In this document: positions 1 through 5,503 of the stretch, one piece after another | Layout: the number at the start of each line of letters is the position of its first letter | Position numbering within the stretch: the stretch's first letter is position 1 | Source of the DNA: Candidatus Kapaibacterium sp. | Lineage (GTDB): Bacteria > Bacteroidota > Ignavibacteria > Kapaibacteriales > UBA2268 | Reading direction: 5' to 3' | DNA length: 5,503 bases | NCBI GenBank assembly: GCA_030835065.1 | Contig: JAUQWR010000232.1 | Location: 1-5,503 of the forward strand | The notes under the pieces: generated by a model | Told to the model about the DNA's origin: nothing | Database searches by the model: none | What the model saw: only the letters and a program-made list of their open reading frames with translations | Position numbers and translations under genes: made by a program

Positions 1-278
1 TAGGCGTAATCCCAACTTCCATTATTGAATCAAAAAATGGAACAAGATTATATCCAAATCCAACCGGAAGTGAAGTAACCATAGAGCCCTGCGATATTAA
101 TTTCGCTGTCGAAAAAATTAAAATATTTGATAGTAATGGGAACCAAATAGATGAGTATGATAATAAAAATGGAAGCGAAGCGATAAAGATTGATTTAAGA
201 AGATATTCCAATGGCATGTATATGATTTTATTACATTCGAAAGATAAATCAAAATCATATAAAGTTATTAAGGAGTAA
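1..278 (+). CDS. C-terminal fragment of a secreted protein with T9SS type A sorting domain (5' partial)
   Basis: The reading frame is open from the left edge (first full codon at 3) and ends at TAA 276-278, giving 91 residues. Counting from that first codon, residues 16-20 read LYPNP, the usual opening of the type IX secretion sorting domain. The beta strands of that domain follow: EVTI (24-27), a V-KIKIFDSNG segment (36-46), IKIDLRRYSNGMYMILL (61-77) with the typical L-x-x-[YL]-x-x-G-x-Y turn, and a basic end SKSYKVIKE. In this family the domain directs a protein, after Sec export, through the outer-membrane T9SS translocon and is then usually cleaved, leaving the cargo released or attached to the surface. 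The functional part lies upstream of the window, so cargo identity cannot be stated. The gene has its own terminator 58 bases past the stop and converges on purA. The sorting-domain call is firm; nothing further is known about this protein. Confidence 0.9.
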   Translation, partial: GVIPTSIIESKNGTRLYPNPTGSEVTIEPCDINFAVEKIKIFDSNGNQIDEYDNKNGSEAIKIDLRRYSNGMYMILLHSKDKSKSYKVIKE

Positions 279-336
279 GAGCATAAATTATAGAAATCCT
301 TAATTAATAATTAAACAGACAAAAATATAATTATAC

Positions 337-377
337 AATCCTTTTATAAGCAATTAAGCTAATCAAAGGATTTTTTT
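337..377 (+). terminator. Rho-independent terminator of the T9SS-cargo gene
   Basis: AATCCTTT (337-344) is perfectly complementary to AAAGGATT (365-372), and the stem runs into a T tract at 371-377. An inner AGC/GCT stem (349-351 with 358-360) may shorten the 20-base loop. It lies 58 bases after the stop of the upstream plus-strand gene. The stem is AT-rich and so fairly weak. There is no A tract on the other side, so it looks unidirectional for the plus strand. Confidence 0.65.
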
Positions 378-442
378 ATAAATTTTAATAAAAAACAGCA
401 AAGAAACAGTGTGAATAACCGTGAAGAATAGCAGCAGAAGCC
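378..442. other. Intergenic stretch with no recognised feature
   Basis: These bases lie between the first terminator and repeat copy A. I see no gene, promoter or stem-loop in them. The gene-free stretch 279-680 as a whole is accounted for by the two terminators and the three repeat copies. Bases 557-586 and 609-621 are plain A-rich DNA. Confidence 0.5.
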
Positions 443-487
443 AATTCCCCTCATTGAGGGGTGGCTGCCGAAGGCAGACGGGGTGGA
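443..487 (-). repeat. GGGGTGG stem-loop intergenic repeat, copy A (complete, inverted relative to B and C)
   Basis: This short element holds two adjacent hairpins. CCCCTC (447-452) pairs with GAGGGG (456-461), and CTGCC (465-469) pairs with GGCAG (473-477) across a GAA loop. It ends in CGGGGTGGA (479-487). Read on the minus strand it aligns with copies B and C, which start TCCACCCCG. Its local G+C is far above that of the flanking DNA. I recall similar CCACCCCGCCTG... stem-loop elements scattered between genes of Bacteroidota-group genomes. Their function is not known to me, and a mobile or REP-like origin is an inference. Confidence 0.7.
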
Positions 488-512
488 CTCTTAAAATACC
501 CAAAACCAAAAA

Positions 513-556
513 CCATCCACCCCGCCTGACTATGTCAGGCGACACTCGAGGGTAAT
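513..556 (+). repeat. GGGGTGG stem-loop intergenic repeat, copy B (second hairpin decayed)
   Basis: The copy starts CCATCCACCCCG and contains a perfect 7-bp hairpin: GCCTGAC (524-530), loop TAT, GTCAGGC (534-540). The second hairpin seen intact in copy A is reduced here to CTC/GAG (545-550) followed by GGTAAT, as if bases had been lost from both arms. Its first 19 bases (513-531) are identical to copy C at 587-605, 74 bases downstream. CGGGGTGGA of copy A (479-487) is exactly complementary to TCCACCCCG (516-524), so A and B can also pair with each other. Confidence 0.7.
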
Positions 557-586
557 AAAACCACTAAAATTCTAAACTACCAAAAT

Positions 587-608
587 CCATCCACCCCGCC
601 TGACTTCG
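587..608 (+). repeat. GGGGTGG stem-loop intergenic repeat, copy C (truncated)
   Basis: The first 19 bases match copy B exactly (587-605 versus 513-531). The sequence then reads TCG and leaves the repeat before the right arm of the hairpin, so only the left third of the element survives. The A-rich DNA before B and C is also similar (ACCAAAA-type runs), so C may be the remnant of a local duplication that carried flanking DNA with it. Confidence 0.6.
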
Positions 609-621
609 ATATAAATTGCAT

Positions 622-661
622 AAAAAAAAGCTTTAACTAACCCTAAGTTAATTAAAGCTTT
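622..661 (-). terminator. Rho-independent terminator of purA
   Basis: On the minus strand, AAAGCTTTAA (complement of 652-661) pairs over 10 bp with TTAAAGCTTT (complement of 627-636). The stem is followed at once by a run of T (complement of A622-629). It begins 19 bases after the purA stop codon. There is no comparable T run on the plus-strand side, so it serves mainly the minus strand. Together with the terminator at 337-377 it isolates the convergent transcripts from each other. Confidence 0.85.
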
Positions 662-680
662 ATTAAACAAGTCAAATAAT

Positions 681-2066
<1,386 letters not shown>

Positions 2067-2111
2067 TTAAACATCGCAGGAGTTTCATAATTATTTTTTT
2101 AAGTGTTTTTT

Positions 2112-2152
2112 ATAATTATAAAACAATCAAACGATTGATTTATAAAGATTAT
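2112..2152. repeat. Imperfect inverted repeat (dyad) between divergent genes
   Basis: AATCAA (2125-2130) and TTGATT (2135-2140) form a perfect 6-bp stem around ACGA. The symmetry continues imperfectly outward with TATAAA (2117-2122) against TTTATA (2139-2144) and ATAAT (2112-2116) against ATTAT (2148-2152). It could be an operator or a hairpin, but chance dyads are common in DNA this AT-rich. Confidence 0.3.
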
Positions 2153-2352
2153 CATTAAATAGGATTATAAAATATTAATTTAAAAAGATATTGAATTTGA
2201 TAGTTTACATTGCTCTAAAATAATATGAACATTAAAGAATATTATAAATATCAATAAATTATGGAAATTTTATGTAATTTTTTTGGATTGAATTTGTTAT
2301 TTTAATGTAATAATATTAATGAAAAATACAAATTCATATATTTAAGCACATT

Positions 2353-2358
2353 GGAGGA
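2353..2358 (+). promoter_or_regulatory. Ribosome binding site of the large surface-protein gene
   Basis: GGAGGA lies three bases before the ATG at 2362-2364. It is a strong Shine-Dalgarno match for a group in which such sites are often weak, although the spacing is short. It fixes the start together with the signal peptide that follows directly. Confidence 0.65.
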
Positions 2359-2361
2359 CAA

Positions 2362-5300
2362 ATGAAGTTTAAGTTTACGTATTTATTTCTTTTTAGTCTG
2401 ATTCTACTTTCATTTTCTGGTTTAAGGTTAAATGCCGCAGAAGATGAAAATGAGATTAAGTCTAAACTTCCTAAGTTATTAGGAGCGAATAATGCCGGCA
2501 AAGAATTCTGGTTTTCGGTGCCACCTTGCTACGAAGAAAGTGCTGATCCAGGCAGTTTCGTAAAAGTATTCGTAACATCTCCGGCAAAGACAAAAGTAAC
2601 TCTCGAAGTACCTTCTATAGGTTATGTACAAAATAAAACAACTATTGCTAATGATGTAATAGAATTCAACTTAGGACCTGCAGTTGCACAATGTTTCGTG
2701 CATAGTGGTTCTCAATCTCCACCAGTTCCGGAAAAAGTATACGAGAAGAGAGCAGTCCATATTTATGCAAAAGATCCATTGGTAGTTTACGTAGTGGTGA
2801 GATACTTAGCCACTTCAGATGGATTTTTGGCTTTGCCGGTAGCTTCTCTTGGGAATGAATATATTGTATCTTCATATCCTGATATGAATATTATGTATTC
2901 CAGCTACAAAGGTTTTCCAAGTATGACTACAGTTACTGCTGCATTTGATAATACAAGAATGAAGTTTACTTTGGGTGGCGCTACTGCTGGACATACAGCC
3001 GGTGGAATGAATCCTGGCGAAACAAAAGAATGGCGTTTGGACAAAGGCGATGTTATTGTGTTTATGTCTGAAGGTGTATTGGGTGTAGAACCGGATTTGT
3101 CAGGATCGAAAATTAAATCTGATAAACCGATTGCAGTTGTTTCCGGTAATCACTGCGCTAATATTCCAACCAATAATAGATGGTGCGATTATATCTGCGA
3201 AATGGAAATTCCAACTTACACATGGGGAAAAAATTATCATGTGTCCAGAACAATTAATAGAAAATATAGTCAAATTGTAAGATTATACGCTAAAGAAGCA
3301 AATACAAAAATATTTAGAGATGGGAAAAGTTTAGGTGTCATCAAAAAATCGGGTGGTGTCCTTGGCGAAGGATTTCTTGAAATGAGAATTAATAACGTCA
3401 ATGGTGTACCAAGAGATGCCCTGTTTAGTGGCGATAAACCGATTGGCGTTACATTTTATAATCCAGGTACTGAAGAAGATAATAGTACTAACCTCAATAG
3501 TGATCCTTTCCAAATGGTTATTACTCCTATTGAACAATACCAAAAAGAGATTACATTTTGTACTCCTGCAGTTCAAGGGGGAAAACGTTTTGCTGAAAAC
3601 TATATAGCATTAGTATTTGAAGCTTTGAGTGATGGTACAATGCCTGATGAATTGGAATTTGCGTCTGTTTCAGGTGGTGAATTCCAGTGGGAAAAAGTTA
3701 AGAATAAAACTCCTGTCCATAGTAACGTATTTCCTGTCGACGTAAATAATAAGAAATATGGTGTTGTTTCTCTAAAATTGATGAAAGATGGTGTTTATAA
3801 AATTAGGTCTTCAAAACCATTCGCTTGCTATTCTTATGGTTTTGACTATTGTGATTCTTATGGATATCCAACTAGTGCTGCGCTAATGGATTTGGAAACT
3901 CCGGATACTTTGGCTCCAAGACCTACTTATACTTTTGATTGTGAAGGAAACGCAAATGGTTACGTTTTAGATTTTCCTGCAGTAGACTCTGTGAGAAGTA
4001 ATCTTTCTGATATTTTCTTGATGTCTGACCTTAGTTTTAATTATGAATTTGATTACGATCCGTTTGTACCTGGCGAAACTAAAGATACTAAATGGAGACT
4101 TAGAGTTTCTGATTTGACTAAAGATGCTCGTGCTGTGATTTTATTCTCTGATAGAGCTGTTAATGATACTACTATTATTATTAATTACTATGCTACTCAG
4201 ATAGCAATTGTAGACAAAAAAAATCATTTGGGCGATCATAAACTTGGTACTGGTTCAGAAAAAAATATTTATATTAAAAATGAATCAAAGACAAGTGATG
4301 TTGTGATAGGAAGAATTCAACTTGCGAAAGCAAATCAAGGATTTACAATTAAAAACTTGAGTTCCTATACATTCCCATTAACAATTAAAAAACAAGATTC
4401 TATAAAATTGATAATTGCATTTGATGCTGCTAAAACAGGATACTTTACTGATTCTTTATATGTAGCAGACTTCCAAACTCAAGGCTCCAAAAAAGAATGT
4501 TTCGTATTTGGTGCAAAAATTGAAGCTTCTGTTGGTAATCCTTTGATTGATGTTTCTGATATTGATTTCGGTGATCAATTAGTTGGATATCCTTCCTCAG
4601 CAAAACAATTCTCAATTAAGAATAATGGATCTTCCAAGCTCGTTATTAGCGGCTATACAGGTCCAACAAACAAAGCTGTATATACACATGATTTGCCAGA
4701 TGCAACATCATTAAAAACAAAACCAATCGAATTAGAAGCAGGCCAATCAAAGAGCTTTAATGTTGTATTTAAGCCTGATGCAGAAAAAGCATATCCTGAT
4801 CAAATTGTATTCCAAAGCGATGCTGCTGGTCCGGATAATATTTGTGTCTTAAATGGCGTTGGTATCAGACCAAGTTTGGCAGCAACATCATACGATTGGG
4901 GCAGAAAACGTATATATCGCAATTCATTCCCGGTAGGTCCTTATACAGGGGAAATAATTTTATCTAACGATGGTACTAAAGAAGTAAATATTTCGAAGAT
5001 TACAATTGCAGATCCAAAGGATAGAGCTTCATTTATCTTTAATGAAAATGACTATATGAACTTAAAGATTCCTGCAAAGAGTACTAAAAAAATTAATTTC
5101 GAATTTAAACCATTGAAGGCTGGTCCACACAAAATTGTTATTAATTGGGAAAATGATGCTAATTCTAAGGCTGTTACTACTTTAGAAGGTATTGGCACAG
5201 TACCAGTTGTAAAAACCAATGATGTAACATATCCAGCACGTATTATCGGCGATGCACCAATCGGTTCGATCGGCGATACATATACAGAATTTTTAAACGA

Positions 5301-5503
5301 CAATTGGGGACCATATGCCGATGATTTGACAATTACATCAATGACTTATGATGTAAACAAAATAAAAGATATCGGTTTGGCATTTGGAACAGAAGGCTTC
5401 CGCTTCAATAAAACAAAAATAACAGATGGAGCAGGCAAAGCAATCACATTCCCAATAGTACTAAAACCAGGTGAAAAGATAAGATTTACAGGCGAATTCG
5501 TAG
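2362..5503 (+). CDS. Large secreted IgGFc-binding-like protein with tandem choice-of-anchor-D/HYDIN-like repeats (3' partial)
   Basis: The frame is open from ATG 2362 through 1047 codons to the right edge with no stop. Residues 1-26 are a Sec signal peptide: a Lys-containing start, a hydrophobic core, and probable cleavage near NAA at 24-26, with no lipobox. Residues 46-395 resemble the IgGFc-binding N-terminal domain: GKEFWFSVP (46-54), DGFLALPVASLGNEYIVSSYP (153-173), VVSGNHCANIP (259-269) with WCDYICEMEIP (274-284), YTWGKNYHV (286-294) and DPFQMVITP (381-389). A linked domain (396-512) ends in YGFDYCDSYGYP (492-503), also typical. After an unassigned beta-rich stretch (520-610) come about four beta-sandwich repeats of 110-115 residues, starting near 611, 726, 837 and 948, the last incomplete. 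They share an N-N/D-G turn, F-K-P, and a closing G-x-G strand, as in ASPM/SPD-2/Hydin and choice-of-anchor D domains. An extracellular adhesion or binding role is inferred; 'IgGFc' names the family, not a shown ligand. A T9SS sorting domain is expected beyond the window. The gene reads away from purA. Confidence 0.85.
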   Translation, partial: MKFKFTYLFLFSLILLSFSGLRLNAAEDENEIKSKLPKLLGANNAGKEFWFSVPPCYEESADPGSFVKVFVTSPAKTKVTLEVPSIGYVQNKTTIANDVIEFNLGPAVAQCFVHSGSQSPPVPEKVYEKRAVHIYAKDPLVVYVVVRYLATSDGFLALPVASLGNEYIVSSYPDMNIMYSSYKGFPSMTTVTAAFDNTRMKFTLGGATAGHTAGGMNPGETKEWRLDKGDVIVFMSEGVLGVEPDLSGSKIKSDKPIAVVSGNHCANIPTNNRWCDYICEMEIPTYTWGKNYHVSRTINRKYSQIVRLYAKEANTKIFRDGKSLGVIKKSGGVLGEGFLEMRINNVNGVPRDALFSGDKPIGVTFYNPGTEEDNSTNLNSDPFQMVITPIEQYQKEITFCTPAVQGGKRFAENYIALVFEALSDGTMPDELEFASVSGGEFQWEKVKNKTPVHSNVFPVDVNNKKYGVVSLKLMKDGVYKIRSSKPFACYSYGFDYCDSYGYPTSAALMDLETPDTLAPRPTYTFDCEGNANGYVLDFPAVDSVRSNLSDIFLMSDLSFNYEFDYDPFVPGETKDTKWRLRVSDLTKDARAVILFSDRAVNDTTIIINYYATQIAIVDKKNHLGDHKLGTGSEKNIYIKNESKTSDVVIGRIQLAKANQGFTIKNLSSYTFPLTIKKQDSIKLIIAFDAAKTGYFTDSLYVADFQTQGSKKECFVFGAKIEASVGNPLIDVSDIDFGDQLVGYPSSAKQFSIKNNGSSKLVISGYTGPTNKAVYTHDLPDATSLKTKPIELEAGQSKSFNVVFKPDAEKAYPDQIVFQSDAAGPDNICVLNGVGIRPSLAATSYDWGRKRIYRNSFPVGPYTGEIILSNDGTKEVNISKITIADPKDRASFIFNENDYMNLKIPAKSTKKINFEFKPLKAGPHKIVINWENDANSKAVTTLEGIGTVPVVKTNDVTYPARIIGDAPIGSIGDTYTEFLNDNWGPYADDLTITSMTYDVNKIKDIGLAFGTEGFRFNKTKITDGAGKAITFPIVLKPGEKIRFTGEFV

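Noticed and set aside
363..545. Minus-strand open frame of 60 residues
   Set aside because: It lies entirely across the first terminator and the GGGGTGG repeats, has no ribosome binding site or recognisable domain, and its sequence is the translation of the repeat itself.
443..608. CRISPR array
   Set aside because: There are only three unequal copies, one of them inverted and one truncated, with no regular spacers and no cas genes nearby.
2189..2226. Sigma70-like promoter for the large gene (TTTACA at 2204-2209 with TAATAT at 2221-2226)
   Set aside because: The spacing is only 11 bases and the DNA is so AT-rich that matches of this quality are expected by chance.
2666..5303. Short open frames in other frames across the large gene (2666-2875, 3331-3576 and 5052-5303 minus; 3401-3607 plus)
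   Set aside because: They overlap the large plus-strand frame, which has a signal peptide, a ribosome binding site and recognisable domains throughout.

Overview
This AT-rich window carries one complete gene and two partial ones. It suggests a member of the Bacteroidota/Chlorobi (FCB) group. The grounds are a type IX secretion (T9SS) type A sorting domain ending the first gene, a large secreted IgGFc-binding-like protein with tandem HYDIN/choice-of-anchor-D-like repeats, a TAnnTTTG-type promoter candidate, and short GGGGTGG stem-loop repeats of a kind I recall from intergenic DNA of this group. The phylum is inferred; nothing here fixes genus or species, although Ignavibacteria- or Kapabacteria-like lineages would fit.

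Layout: (1) Positions 1-278 (+) are the last 91 codons of an exported protein ending in a T9SS sorting domain, followed by a hairpin/T-tract terminator (337-377). (2) Positions 378-621 hold no gene. They contain three related copies, one inverted and one truncated, of a stem-loop repeat. (3) A strong minus-strand terminator (622-661) closes purA (681-1952, minus), a complete adenylosuccinate synthase with all the family signature residues. (4) Positions 1953-2361 form a divergent intergenic region of very low G+C. It holds a candidate purA promoter and an imperfect dyad. (5) From 2362 (+) a large open reading frame with a signal peptide runs 1047 codons and off the right edge without a stop. 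It encodes an IgGFc-binding-like head followed by tandem beta-sandwich repeats.

The three genes do not form an operon. The first gene and purA converge on the repeat region, and purA and the large gene diverge from the AT-rich region. purA is a housekeeping purine-synthesis gene. The two flanking genes are cell-surface or secreted products, probably sharing one export route (Sec, then T9SS), though the sorting domain of the large protein would lie outside the window. I found no tRNA, rRNA, CRISPR array, insertion sequence or clear novel multi-gene system. The points most worth a second look are the large surface protein, with its repeat architecture and intragenic codon shift, and the stem-loop repeat cluster with a compensatory base-pair change.
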